The notes under the pieces were generated by a model, which ran no database searches, was not told the origin of the DNA, and worked only from the letters and a program-made list of their open reading frames with translations. Shown piece by piece: positions 37,031 to 49,099 of a stretch of DNA of 64,000 nucleotides; position 1 is the stretch's first letter, and the number at the start of each line of letters is the position of its first letter. Location: NCBI GenBank assembly GCA_029783825.1, contig JAREIK010001332.1, positions 3,210,314-3,274,313 on the forward strand, written 5' to 3'. This stretch comes from Sapria himalayana (lineage: Eukaryota > Streptophyta > Magnoliopsida > Malpighiales > Rafflesiaceae). The translations under genes and the position numbers were made by a program.

Positions 37031-38520
37031 GGTTTCTCCGAATAAGGGGCTTCGTTAATGGGGTGTGTGGGTGACTTCACATCCTCTAGAATCATTCGTT
37101 GATAGTAATAGTCAGAAGATTCAATGGTGGTGGTAGATTTGCCATTATTAGACATTTGATGATGTATTTTTGGGTATAAAGGAAATGTTTTTTGAGGCAT
37201 CGAGGGAACACATGACAATTGACATGGCATTGGCAGTACAAAATCATTGTGGATATTAGATTACAAGATCTTAAGGTTATCATCGACATGGTTGCAAACA
37301 CGATGATGATGGTACATAACCATTGCTGATGTTATATTAACAATCTTATATTAACAATCTTATTGTTTTGTTTTGTTTTTTTGTAAAAAAAAAAGGAAAC
37401 AAGAAGCACTTCAACTCTTATAGGGTAACCCACAATTGTTATAAGAAAACTCACATTTTCTTTATATAAAAAATAATATTCTGGCTGATTCCTGATTATG
37501 TTTCTCAATCATTTATATTTTATATAGCAGTACACATAATGCTGAGATAAAAATGTGATCGGAATTAATGTAGGATCATTAGGGATAACCCAATGAAAAT
37601 TAAAGGAAGATATCTTTCCTCTTTGAGCTATATCGGTTTTGACATGGTTTGTAACTTAAGGATATCTGAGTCATTTATTTAAAGACTCATCTTAAATTGA
37701 GATTGAGATTATTAAGTGAATGCATATCAATGCACAACTATTAGTGTATTTGTGATAATTAATCGATTTTAATATATTGAGTTTGTTTTTTATAACACTT
37801 ACAAGAGTATTTGAGACATAACCGTTTTGATGTATTTTTTAGGAATATTTTGTTTATAAGTTGTTATTACTTAGTTATGGAAATGCAGATTAATTATGTG
37901 GCTCAGACACAATTGTAATAGAAGATTATTAGTGTGATACTAGTATTGAGAGATCAGATGACATTAAAGAAACTTGGTGAGCATGTGTATAATATTCTTT
38001 ATATGTATTTATTAGGAGAATGATATACTAGTTTGTAATATAGATTATCGAGGAGAAAATATTTATATCTTTCTTTTAGATCTATTAGAGTAACTCAAAT
38101 AATTGCATTTATGCCTAAATGAGTGGAGTTGAGTTGGTATAATTGGTTACAATATTATAACATCTTCTTTACATGGTAGTGATGAGAGAGCTAAGAGGTC
38201 TTGTAAAGAAACACTAAGAGGCATGAAGGTAGCAGTAACCTATTCTTTTGGTAGGAGGTAAGGACATATTTGAGAAAGGTGTTGAAAGCTACACCTTGAG
38301 CTACGAAGAACTTTTCAAGCTTCAAACTATATAACAAATCACTTAATCTACTTAGGTTGATTTTTCTGCAATCACAATCACAATCACAAGTGATGTGATA
38401 TTTTCTCAGGAGTACTTCATATTGTGTTCTTTGGGTATCATTAGATTAAGTATGTCTATAACTTTTGTAGTTTATGTTCATCATTCTAATCATACTTATT
38501 TTATTTCTTTTATAGGGTCT
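37031..38520 (+). pseudogene. Copia leader and gag region (decayed)
   Basis: Position between primer site and pre-integrase implies gag, but no zinc knuckle or clear gag block is readable. Overlapping antisense frames of 69-80 codons at 36988-37301 are not genes. Confidence 0.4.
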
Positions 38521-38753
38521 AGGATGTTTGATATTATCATAGCCAATGACATATTTGTATGGACATGAGATATAATAATATTAATGTTGATCATTTTCCT
38601 TTGACATGTATTTTATATGTATCAGAACTTTATTATAAATTATCTTATTCTAGTATTATTATGCAGGATTGTCAAATCAGCTAAATATTTTTTCTGAGAA
38701 TTGAGTGAGATGGATTGTATATGTTCTCGACTCATAAGAGTATTTTTTAGATG

Positions 38754-38761
38754 TGTCTATT
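38754..38761. repeat. Left 8-bp target duplication of the complete hAT element
   Basis: TGTCTATT, identical to 42490-42497; an 8-bp duplication is diagnostic of hAT transposition. Confidence 0.95.
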
Positions 38762-39355
38762 TAGAGGTGTCAAACGGGCCGGGCCGGCCCGGCCCGGCAC
38801 GAGGCACGGCACGGTGCGGCCGTGCCTGGGCCGGCCCGACACGTTCAAAAACCGTGCCCGGGCCCGTGCCGTGTCCGGGCGAAGCTAGGCACGTTCCGTG
38901 TCGTGCATGGCACGAGCCGTGCCGTGCCTGGCCCGGCACGGCACGCCGGCACGGGTCCATCCCGTGCCGGTCCCGCAGGCACGCGGGCTTTTTACTGGCG
39001 GCGTGCCACGCGTGCCGTGGCGTGAGTCGCGACTCACGAGTCACGACTCACTGAGTCCTGACTCGACCCATCCGGGCCCCCCCGGTAAAAAGACCGCGGG
39101 TCGGGTCCAAACAGACCCAACCCGCGGTATTTTCTGCCGAAAACCGACTCCACTGACTCAGAACCGAGAAATTCGAATTTTCTAACGGAAAAAAAAAAAT
39201 TTCAAACTTTGAGCAATTTTCAGCCCTTGGATTCGACTCCAACGGCTAGGGGGCAGAATCCGACGGTCCTCGTGATTCTGCCCCTTAAATATATTAAAAA
39301 AATTCAAAAAAATAATAAAAAAATAATTTTTTTTAAAAAAAAACTTTATTTAGCC

Positions 39356-39384
39356 TATAAAATCTACCTCCCTCCCTATAAAAT
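39356..39384 (+). promoter_or_regulatory. Candidate TATA boxes of the hAT transposase
   Basis: Two TATAAAAT motifs at 39356-39363 and 39377-39384, about 260-290 bp upstream of the ATG, followed by a CT-rich leader (39415-39460) typical of plant 5' UTRs. This is the only convincing promoter-like arrangement in the window. Confidence 0.6.
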
Positions 39385-39643
39385 TTATGTTTTTCAAAAA
39401 CATAAATCCTCTCAATATTTTCTCTCTCTCACATAAACCGTGCTTCTCTCTCTCGGCCCTCGTGATTTTGATTTCGGCTTGGATTTTCGTGAAACTCAAC
39501 TTGAGTTTTGAACATCAAAGCTTCCTGCGGTGCATCTTGCACGTGAGTGACCTCATTGCTTTTACCGGGTAATATAATTTACTTTTTTTTTATTTTCTCT
39601 TTCTAAAGCTTCTCTCTCTAGAAAAACGTACGAAAAATAAAAA

Positions 39644-41767
39644 ATGACAAATTCACCTAACACATATTTAAATTTGGAAAATGAAAATGTTAGTGTTACA
39701 AAAACGTCTGTGGCTCCTGAAACTTTGGTTTCTCCTGTCATCTCAGCCCAAAGTTCTAAAAAACAAAAAACTAGGAGGACTTCTGTAGTTTGGACACATT
39801 TTAAAATCATAACACAATTAGATGTTAGGGGTGAGGAACATGAAATGGCACAGTGCAAATATTGTATGCGACTTTTAACATGCAAGAGTACATGTGGGAC
39901 TGGGCACCTAAAGAGGCATGCTGAAATATGCTCCAAAAAACATGGACCGTTAGATCCTAGGCAAACCCAACTTGGCACTACATTTTTTGAGACTGGATCG
40001 AGTTCAGTCTCAAAGTTTACTCCCTTCGTATACTCCAGCGAGTTGGGTAGGGACGGCATGGCCAGGCTCATCACATTGATGGGTCTTCCGATCAGATTTT
40101 TGGAAGATCCGAGGGTAGTGCGCATCATGCAGACTTATTTTCAGCCATCCTATCATAGGATTCCTAGGTCCACATCTAGGAGTGACATACTAAAGATATA
40201 TAAGTTAGAAAAACAAAAAATAATTAAGGAATTTTTGGCATTTAGTGGAGTGGTGTCCGTGACGTCCGATATATGGACATGTCACGATGATTCTTCTTAT
40301 GCATGTATCACGAATCATTATGTCGATTCAAACTGGACAATAAATAAAAAAATATTAGGATTCACTGAGATTCTTCATCCTCATGATGGCCCGGCCATTT
40401 TTGAGTGTATGATGAAAATATTTAGGGAATATAAAATTCAAAATAAAATTTTTAGTGTCACTTTCGATAATGCTGCGAATAATGGAGTAGCGATCAATAT
40501 GTTTGTTAGGAATATTAGAGACGCACCTTTAGGAGAGATATTTCATGTCAGATGCATGTGTCATGTTATTAACCTGATAGTTCAAGCGGGTATGAAGGTG
40601 TGTTCCCCCGCGTTGGAAAATATACGCAATGCACTCAAGTATATTCGCACTCCTCGCAGACTACAAGAGTTTGGTAATCTCTGTTTGTCTGCGAATCTTA
40701 AGAAGAAGAAATTCCAATCTGATGTGAGACATCGTTGGAATTACACGTACCTGATGTTGGAATCATGTGTTGGATACGAACACGTGATATCCGACTACGT
40801 CAATAGTAAGAGTGGCGAACTTATTGTTGACGACACTGACTGGGATTCAGGAATTTCATTTATGAAATTCCTGAAGATATTTTATGACACGACGAACATG
40901 TGTTCGTCGGTTTATACGCCCACCACTTGCATTGCACTCCGTTGCATATGCAACATTAGTAGCATGTTTAGGATGTATCGAGCGGACCCGACGCTCAGCC
41001 ATATGGTTGCAGAGATGGAGACCAAGTACCTGAAGTACTGGTCCACCATTCCATCTCTTTATTGTCTCGCGGCGTGCATGGACCCTAGGGCTAAGGTGGA
41101 AGGGGTTGAAAACACCCTGACTTTCATTTCCTCGTGCATGAACCTGGAAGAGCCACCTCAAGGGTTTATTTACGAGAAGTTGACAGACCTGTTCACATAC
41201 TACGATACTAGGTATGGTGGTGGTGGTGTTGAGACGGTGAGTACGGACTCTGATACCTTGTTCGGAGATGACGCTTATTCCATTAACCTAGCGAGGGGGA
41301 AACGTAGGGGTGGACCTTCACATAGGAGCGAGCTGTCTCGGTACTTAGATACCGATTACTGCTCAATCCTATCACCTTCTGACTATAAGAATCTTGATTT
41401 ATTACAGTGGTGGAAATCATATGAGTCCGCCTATCCCGTGCTATCTAGGTTGGCACGGGATCTACTGACTCCTCCGGTGTCGAGCGTAGCATCGGAGTCT
41501 GCTTTTTCTGTTGCAGTGAACGTGATTTCGGATAGAAGTTTGAGATTACGTCCAGATATTGTTGAGGCCTTGGCATGTTTGAAGGATTGGGAGGAATCGA
41601 GATTTAGCATCAGTGATCGTGCTGAAGCTGGGACTGTGACAGACACTGCAGTCGCATCCACATCCACTACGATGGCGGAGGAGCTGATTGCCGATGATGA
41701 TGACCCATATGATACTGATCTTGATGTTGCGGCTGATGATTCTCATGATATGCCGCTTGACGATTGA
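39644..41767 (+). CDS. hAT family transposase (Ac/Dart type), 707 aa
   Basis: Cut-and-paste transposase acting in the nucleus on the element's own ends. N-terminal BED zinc finger: W50, C71, C74, H88, H92. RNase H-like catalytic core: D209 in TSDIW, D275 in TFDNAANN, and E618 in VASESAFS, with the C304-x2-H307 motif (RCMCH) of the hAT insertion region. C-terminal dimerisation domain at about 584-650 (LLQWWKSYESAYPVLSRLARDLLTPPVSSVASESAFS...VEALACLKDW). The acidic tail (683-707) is usual. Length fits the family (about 650-800). The first ATG follows an A-rich leader; no intron is needed. Oddity: after ESAFS the usual STGGR-like stretch is replaced by SVAVN, which might affect dimerisation. GC content and codon use are clearly above the surrounding DNA. 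Confidence 0.95.
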   Translation: MTNSPNTYLNLENENVSVTKTSVAPETLVSPVISAQSSKKQKTRRTSVVWTHFKIITQLDVRGEEHEMAQCKYCMRLLTCKSTCGTGHLKRHAEICSKKHGPLDPRQTQLGTTFFETGSSSVSKFTPFVYSSELGRDGMARLITLMGLPIRFLEDPRVVRIMQTYFQPSYHRIPRSTSRSDILKIYKLEKQKIIKEFLAFSGVVSVTSDIWTCHDDSSYACITNHYVDSNWTINKKILGFTEILHPHDGPAIFECMMKIFREYKIQNKIFSVTFDNAANNGVAINMFVRNIRDAPLGEIFHVRCMCHVINLIVQAGMKVCSPALENIRNALKYIRTPRRLQEFGNLCLSANLKKKKFQSDVRHRWNYTYLMLESCVGYEHVISDYVNSKSGELIVDDTDWDSGISFMKFLKIFYDTTNMCSSVYTPTTCIALRCICNISSMFRMYRADPTLSHMVAEMETKYLKYWSTIPSLYCLAACMDPRAKVEGVENTLTFISSCMNLEEPPQGFIYEKLTDLFTYYDTRYGGGGVETVSTDSDTLFGDDAYSINLARGKRRGGPSHRSELSRYLDTDYCSILSPSDYKNLDLLQWWKSYESAYPVLSRLARDLLTPPVSSVASESAFSVAVNVISDRSLRLRPDIVEALACLKDWEESRFSISDRAEAGTVTDTAVASTSTTMAEELIADDDDPYDTDLDVAADDSHDMPLDD

Positions 41768-42489
41768 TGCTCATCTGCTCTTTTTTTTCGATATTTTTTT
41801 ATTTATTTTATTTATACGCTTTGTTTGTACTTTGTATTATACGTTGTGTTGAAACTTATACTTTTTTTTTCGGAGTATTGGTTTCAAAAGCATGAATGGT
41901 AATTTTTATTTGTGTAGTTTAAATTTTTTTTAATTAAAATTTTTATTAACTTAATGTATTTATTTATTATTTTAAGATTTAAATTTTATTTTAAAATTTA
42001 TTAACTTTAAATTTTAATATTTAATTAATACATTATAATATTAAAATATGCTAAACTTAATTGAAAAAAAAAATAAATTTTCTAATTTTTGTTTGTTACA
42101 TACTTACATTTAATTTTAAATGTAATATTTTTTACAAAAAATTTTATTTTTTATTTATTACATAAACTCTAAAGTAAATACAGATAAACAGAAACTTAAT
42201 AAAAAAATTAAAAAAAAAAATTTTTATAATCTGCCAAGTGCCAAGCACGGGCCGTGCCCGTGCTTGGCTCCCGGGACCCGGACCCCGGTTGAGCCGGTCC
42301 AGGAGACCAGGTCCAGCCATGCGGCTCCCGCCCCGCCCCGCCTCGCCTACCATGCCCCTGCCGTGCGCCCGTGCCGCCTGGCCAAGCCAACCGTGCCTGA
42401 GCGGGCCGGGCACGGCACGGCACGGTAGCACGGCGGGGCACGTGAAAAATGGGCCGTGCCGTGCTGGGCTGGCCCGTTTGACACCTCTA

Positions 42490-42497
42490 TGTCTATT
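42490..42497. repeat. Right 8-bp target duplication of the complete hAT element
   Basis: TGTCTATT, identical to 38754-38761. Confidence 0.95.
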
Positions 42498-42539
42498 ATT
42501 TATATACTGGTAACTTACTCTCGACTAAGATATCCTTGA

Positions 42540-44480
42540 CTAAAAAAATTGAAGGTTCTAGAGTCAAGCATCAGAGAAGGTAATATCTATTAATTATGAG
42601 ATGTGTCAATTACAAAAATATACTAAAGTTTCCTATTTAGCATGTTATTGGGTACTAGGAGGGACTCATTTTATTTGATCTACTCAGATATTTGGGATCT
42701 TGTGGGATGATTATATATGATGATCTGAGATATTTTATAATTTTTGTTGATTATTATACTTAATTTATATGATTATTAATACTCAATTTATATAATCCCA
42801 ATCTTTAAGTATATATTTGATGGATATGCTTACAATCCATTCTAAATGAATCTTCTATTATGTTAGATGATCCATCTTAGAGTAACGACTTGAATATTCT
42901 AATTATATTATTAAAGGAAACAAGAATATATTTTATTTTTTTTATACGACAATGTATTATAACTTATAGAACTGGTCTTGTTCAAGTAAGGTTGTGAGAA
43001 CATATTCTACTTATTATTCTTTGTGTCGAGTATTTTTTATTATTGTTTTGGTATTACATATAAAAATTTCTTATCTTCACTTGATAATTATTAGATTTTA
43101 GACATTTTTTTAGATAATTATTTTGGATGATGACAAACTATGTTTGAAGAATCGAGTATAATCTTATCAAATCATATGCGAGATATCATTTCAAAATTAG
43201 CAGGTAAATATATTGTGGGATGTAGATGGTTGGGGAAATGTCGATCAACTCAATATTAGGTTATTAGCGAGAGATTTTATACAAATATATGATATTGATT
43301 ATTAGGATAATTTTTTTATTATGATTAAAATAGTTATTATTAGATTATTATTTTCTATTACAATATTGTACTTATGATTTAGGTGTTAGCTAGATGTAAT
43401 AAATATATATTTTCACATTATTGCATAGTAATAAGTGTTTAAGTAGTATCTATTGGGATTCACTATTCATGGGAGTTTAGGTTTGGTGTGTAAATTTCAG
43501 AAGATACTTTATAGCCTAAAGTAATTTTCTAGGATATGGTTTATTAGATTTTTTTTGTACTTATTATATTTAGTCTTATAAGATATTTGTTATATGTGTT
43601 GATATTTTAATTACATAACATGATTGATTGAGTATATCTCAATTAAAATTATTTTTACCAATTGAGTTTCAAATTAATGATATGAAATATTTGTGATATT
43701 TTTTTGGTATTAAAGTTAGATATTCAGGAGCTACGATATTTCTTTATAAGAGGTGATATACTTAGATTATTTTATCTAATCTTGGTATGTTAGGTGCAAT
43801 CTTATCTAAAAATATTGATTTATCATTTGATTATACTAGATACAGGATGTTTGTAGGAAAACTAAGCTATCTAATAGTAACTAGCTCATATATTATATAC
43901 ATTATCAGTATAATTAGTTATTTTATAGATTTTCTTAAACAGATTCATATGCATCAAGTATTTATGATTCTTAGCTTTGTGATATTAGTTTAGAGATTAT
44001 AAGCATAGTCGAATAGAAACATATTTAAATTCTAGTTGGACTTGGACTTGTGCTAATACAGAGGAAAAATTTATTTTAATGTTTTTTTGCAGGTTATCTT
44101 GTTTCCTAGAAGAAAAGAAATAATAATTATTTTGAAATTTAATACAGAAATAAAGTACAAAACTATGATATCATCTACATGTGAGCTCTAGTTGACTAGT
44201 CGCCATTTGGAGAGGCTTTGGCTATCAATTTAGAGATCAATAAAACATTATTATGATAGCAAGATAACTCAGTATATTATATCAAATTCAGTATTCTATG
44301 AGTAGATAAAATATATTGAGATTAATTGTCATTGCATTCGAGAGAAGATTAAAGATAATTCAATCACGACAACTTATGTACTTATTATTGATCAGAATGC
44401 AAACATCTTCATGAAGGCTTTCAGAGCATTATATGTTATTTCTTTTTCTTTCATTTTAAGTTGAAAATTTGTGATATGTA
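42540..44480 (+). pseudogene. Copia integrase, RT and RNase H (broken) right of the hAT insertion
   Basis: In order: YEMCQLQKYTKVS (end of pre-integrase), an F.LIYSDIWDL stretch (DLIHSDIWGP), KYIVGCRWLGK...ERFYTNI*YR (RT entry), ILYSLK, MKYL*YFFGIKVRYSGATIF, LGMLGAILSKNID...YRMFVGKLSYLIVTSSYIIYIISIIS, and RNase H pieces YKTMISSTCEL and YE*IKYIEINCHCIREKI, then YIPTWR. Clear copia order on the + strand with many frameshifts. Confidence 0.8.
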
Positions 44481-44500
44481 CATCCCAACTTGGAGGAATA

Positions 44501-44694
44501 TGTTGAATTTTAGTTTATTTTTTTTATTTTTTCATTGTTTGGGTCCACTTGACTTGTGGGTTGCCCAAAATCATATATACATATATATGATTCTATCTTG
44601 TATTCAAACATTGCTTTTCATTCTCAAGTATATATTTTTTTTTATTTTTGTTTTTTTTTTCTTTGTCAGCACTCAAACTCTAATTTGGTAAGAA
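44501..44694 (+). repeat. 3' LTR of the hAT-interrupted copia
   Basis: Begins TGTTGAATTTT right after a purine-rich ggaggaata tract and ends near taatttggtaagaa, matching the 5' LTR end. Carries the 'ttgtgggttgcccaaa' phrase. Confidence 0.75.
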
Positions 44695-45079
44695 CTAATA
44701 CAATCGTCATTCTATGTAATCACCTTGTAATTTTTATCCCCAATGTTTATAAGCATGTAAAATATGATAATATTTCAATTCTTAGTGACTTCAGGTTGGG
44801 AAATTATACAACACATTACACTAAGTGATGATAACTCCCCGGGGACATGATGAATGAGTATGTATAGTAGGGTATCATCAAGGAATAAACAATTGTTATC
44901 AATTTGGTAAGTCGATGTATCATCTGTTGGATCCACCAAGATTAACTTAATAACATTTATTTTATAAAGACTAGAGTAATTGATAGTAATATGCATGTCC
45001 TTGACAATGAAAATATTTAGAATGTGGAATAACCTTAGAAAAATTATACTTGACTCTTTTTTTTTTGTAGTTCAGTTAA

Positions 45080-46110
45080 GAAGATTTGGCCGAGGCCTTG
45101 AGAAAATATAGAGAGGAAAGTGTAAGAGGTTATTACTTGAAATCTAGGGTCCATTTGAGCAGTCGGTGACATATCGCATCCAAGTCCTGTTCTAAAGCAT
45201 AAACCGTTTCCAAGGTATCAATCCTCTAAATAGATATCTTGACTTTCAAGTCAAGATGAAGGCTTGCTTGAAATCTTGAAAGATTCTATATGGATATCAT
45301 GATCTTGAGTATGCTACATTGAATTAGAAACTCATTGAAAATGATGATATACTTCTTTATTGAGGAGTTGTCTTATCTCAAAATATTATTTTTTTGATCT
45401 AACAGACTAGGATAATATAATGAAGTAATGTATTTATTATTTAATTGATTTTTTATGATTTTTTTATTTCTACCCAACTACAAATAAATAACTCATGTTT
45501 ATCTCTTTTAATTATTTGATTTTAGATTGATAGCTGCTAATCTTAAAAGTTAATTTCAAAGAAATAAAACTCACATTGCTTTCTTCTAGAAGGATATATC
45601 GATTAAAATAATGGTCTATATCTTTTAGCAGTCAGTAAAATATTGGGGATAATGTTTTCTATTAAAAGTAAGAATCTCAATTCGAATGTTTTTCGATCAC
45701 GCTAATCTTTTAAGTTTGTGGTCATATTCTCATGGTGGTTCTTGGTGAGAAGTGTCTTAATGACAAAGATGTTGCCCATAACAAAATCAGACTCATTCTA
45801 TTGATGCTGATGATCATTTCATAGATTAGCTAGACATTCAATGGTTTCTATTTGAAATGTCGTGAAATTATTATGGATTACTCTAATCTCATCTTATGTA
45901 GTACATATGTGAGCAAAGGTTTTGTTGCATCATATCAAGGAGATGGATTCCATGCTAACATGTCTTTTTGGACTAAACATATGCCTCAACTTCTCTCTAC
46001 GATAAATTATTACCAAAATGAGTTAACATGCTGTTAGTATTTAATAAAAATAATGAAAACAATATTTTTTTCTTTTGATAGACCTAGCAAGGTGGTTCCA
46101 TAGTCTTAAT
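45080..46110 (-). pseudogene. Possible gag remnant of an LTR retrotransposon
   Basis: The - strand at about 45300-45130 reads FKQGLHLDLKVKISIYRIDTLETVYALEQDLDA when one stop is passed, resembling the Ty3/gypsy gag block F..GL...L...I......L..AY..A..LE. It lies downstream of a primer-site-like sequence at 46115-46128 on the same strand, in the right place for gag. Weak evidence; other ORFs here are not convincing. Confidence 0.35.
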
Positions 46111-46128
46111 TCTCTGATATCAAATTAA

Positions 46129-47010
46129 TGTGAATTAAATATCCTATATTTTTCTTCAAATGAGTTTAGTTAATTAAAAAATTTAATGGATAGAAATTAA
46201 AATTTACTACTGTATACATAGATAGTTTTCGTTGGTCTGCTATGGTGATCATTTCTTCAACCAGAAGCAATCCCTGGGGGAACTTAATTGTTGGGACTAA
46301 TTTTTTGACTTACTTAACTTTGAGAATTTGGAACATGAGTGAACTTATTGGCTTTTAAGGAATTCAATTTCAGGGTTTACATTACAATTTTTCTGAGATG
46401 GGATGTAAAATGGCTTAGATAGGGATTTAGGAATTTTGGGGGTCTTGATTTGTGTTTTATGGTGGGTTTGATAATGCTGGAATATATTTTAAGGGTATGA
46501 AATTGAAGGCTAATAATTAAAAATTACTAGAGTTGAATTTAAAAAATTCAATTTTCACTTGGGATTTGATATTTTAGTGAATTGGATACTTATTTCTATC
46601 CTAATTTGGGGTTTGAAAATGAGTTAATTTAGTTAGGAGGGCAAGGTGGTGGGGCCTAAGACTCTTTATTGTGTATCCTCTTGAATGGATGTCATCCCTA
46701 CTAATAGCTTCATAGGAGTAGTAACAGAGGGGTGGGACTTCACACAGGCAGAAGTGTTTATTGCTTACTTTCAAGAGCATGACAGGAGCTTCCGAATGGA
46801 AATTACTTCTTTACAATTCAATCATTTGCGAATAGTTCACTAATTATTTTATGCAATATGGCCTAAATAAAATTGGAAAACAAAAAGAAAAAAAAAGTGG
46901 GGGGGGAATCTTGTAGGTCAACTGAACAGTACGTTTGGCTAACTTGACAAAAAATATTAAAAAATGAAAACAAAAGAGTTTATGTGAGCTTTTCCCATAA
47001 AATAAACCCC
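46129..47010 (-). repeat. LTR-like repeat, copy 2 (with primer site)
   Basis: Aligns for about 0.9 kb with 51925-53090. On the - strand its end is followed by TTGATATCAGAG (46115-46126), one base from the common TGGTATCAGAG primer site. Shared phrases include 'aaattactag.gttgaattt', 'tgtcatcc', 'gaaaa.aaagtgggg' and 'ggcctcattattat'. Likely a 5' LTR of a - strand retroelement. Confidence 0.55.
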
Positions 47011-48060
47011 CATGAGGCTTTATTCTTAGATTTGGAGTTCAATGTCAGGTGATAGATGGTTAATTGTGAACACAATGAAAATGAATGGCCTCATTATTAT
47101 CCCCAAATGGAAGAACTCTAGCTTTTGTCATTGAAGTAGGCTTACTGCTTTCATAATTTTTAAGAAGTGTTATTGGTCTTTGGGCATCCTCACCATCAAA
47201 TGTGATATTTGTAAATATCATTAGCCTAATTAGGACTATTAGGATTCAGTAATGGGGGTATTAGCATACATCCATGTGTATGCTTAATATCATTATGATC
47301 TATCTAGCCCATACTTAGTGAGAGTTCAAGTAGTTTTTACTGTCACATTTGACCCAACACTTCTAAATAATGTTTCTTTTGAGTGTTGTTTCATGATATT
47401 CATCATATTTAATCTTATTTGTTTATATATTTTGGAACCTAGTAGAGTTTGAGACTTGAGATTACTTGAAATATTGTCACTTTCATTCTTAGATCACTTT
47501 GCCTTTTATTTTTTTGAAATAGATTTTATATTTATCTATTTTTTAGTTATTTCATAAAATGGTTGATATCAATTTATTAAAAATAGCAAAATTATAAAAA
47601 TAATAATGTTTTAGAATATATATTTGATAATTTTAATATTTATTATACTGATCATGAGATGATTTATCTAACTTATTATGCTAGTGTTATCTCCATAAAA
47701 TGATGATTTTTTTTTTTGAGATTTTAATATGATGACATTTAGGATGATAAAATATAGCATTCTTGATTACTCCAGCACTCAAAAAAAAATATATATTATT
47801 CTTTATAGGCAAATAAACATACTAATAAGTATTGATATTATTTTTTTATGTGGGACTCATTCATTAAGGAGTCTAGATTATATAAAGATTCAAGAGTTTT
47901 ATTTGAATTTGTCATTCTTCTAGATTCTTTCTTTGGTCTCTAATTAGGGAAATTATCACCTTTTGATTACTTATGTGCTTATTGGATTATTTTTTGATGA
48001 TTCTATTCTCGAATCATCATATTTACTTAAAAATATCAACTTAATTTATTCTAGTTTTGA
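47011..48060. other. AT-rich intronic DNA, nothing recognised
   Basis: May include the outer part of the LTR-like repeat up to about 47300. The 64-codon frame at 47729 has no signature. Confidence 0.4.
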
Positions 48061-48079
48061 AGGATAAATCATGGGTTCA

Positions 48080-48960
48080 TGTGAAAATAAATATTTTTCT
48101 ATTAAAGATGAGATAGTAGCTTCAATCTATCCAAATTCCAATTAAAAATGAGTTGTGAGGCAAGAGATTTGATTATTCAAGATTTCATTTTTATTTTAGA
48201 AGAAAAGAACTTATTTATCCTATTTAGAATAAAGAAAATTCTTTAGTAAGATTAAAGATGCCACAACTAATTCTTCTTATCTTGATCTTTTGATTATCTC
48301 CGAAAAAAATTTAGTTATACTCAGCATAATATCTCAGTAGTTTATTATACTATAATCTTTCTAATTATTGTGAATTGTTTATTATTTTTCTTATTAAACA
48401 AGATATTTAAGTCTTTTTTCTGAGATATTATCTCATTCATGATAGTTTTAGGCTATGATGAAAGAAATAAATATTTTTTACTTTATTGAAACTTAGAACT
48501 AGTATTTTGATATCGAGAAGATTTATTGTTGGTTGCGAGTATTTTCTGTGAAGACTTGTCTTGATGGTGAGGTTGATCACATGAAGGCAAAACTTTGTGT
48601 GAAGAAATTTATTCAAAAAATTGAAATTGATTATTAAGTTATTTTTTTCCAATGACTAATATGCCTTAAGTTAAACATAAAAAAATATTTCTTTAGATTG
48701 TTATTGAGAATCTAGTGAAATAACCACATGTATTTTTATTAAGTTAGTTATTAATTTTTAATTTGATTTAAATCCTTCGGTTGACTTAACAACAATTAAA
48801 ATTATATGAAAAATTAACTATCTAATTATTAATAGACTAGATATAACTTATGCAATTTCAATTTTAATTTTATATAATTTATGTATCTTTTTAGTAAGTG
48901 TTATAATGGGTAAATTTTATGAGGATCCTTGAATGAATACATAATCTAACCATTTCACTG
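48080..48960 (+). pseudogene. Copia RT remnant
   Basis: 48490-48640 reads an IYCWLRVFSVKTCLDGEVDHMKAKLCVKKFIQKIEIDY stretch, matching VGCRWVF.VK...DGSVERYKARLV.KGFTQ..GIDY. 48800-48920 reads KLYEKLTI*LLID*I*LMQFQF*FYIIYVSF, matching the RT C-terminal block KLYRRLVGRLIYLT.TRPDI.YAV..VSQF. The middle is deleted. Confidence 0.65.
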
Positions 48961-49099
48961 AATAATCTATAATGCCATTAGTTTTTGTTCTAGAAATATC
49001 TATCAATACCTCTCTCTATTATGTTAATTCTTATTTCCTCATCTTGACAAGTATTGGATGGTTCGAAGAACTTTTGATTCCTCCACAAGTATACGTAAC

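Larger units (their letters stand above)
38762..42489 (+). mobile_element. Structurally complete hAT transposon (3728 bp)
   Basis: Perfect 19-bp terminal inverted repeats TAGAGGTGTCAAACGGGCC, exact 8-bp target duplications, GC-rich subterminal regions (38780-39070 and 42238-42475) full of cggcacg/gtgccg repeats that likely bind transposase, a TATA box, and one uninterrupted transposase frame. The ends closely resemble those of rice nDart1 (TAGAGGTGGCCAAACGGGC, recalled from the literature), placing it in the Ac/Dart part of the hAT superfamily. Nothing structural argues against activity except an unusual segment in the dimerisation domain. It is nested in an old copia and lies within the candidate giant intron, in sense orientation. 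Confidence 0.95.
36850..44694 (+). mobile_element. Decayed copia retrotransposon interrupted by a complete hAT element
   Basis: LTR, primer site, leader, GAG-pre-integrase, integrase, RT, RNase H, purine-rich tract and LTR occur in order on the + strand. Removing the hAT element plus one 8-bp target copy leaves about 4.1 kb, a usual copia length. The hAT insertion lies in the GAG-pre-integrase region (DGLY-like motif on the left, CQLxKxT on the right). All copia frames are broken, so it is much older than the hAT insertion. Confidence 0.8.

Noticed and set aside
38701..39242. Arg/Pro-rich ORFs of 64-117 codons on both strands
   Set aside because: They fall in the GC-rich left subterminal region of the hAT element and start outside it; no conserved motif.
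39562..40128. 188-codon ORF on the - strand
   Set aside because: Shadow of the hAT transposase gene on the other strand; no domain.
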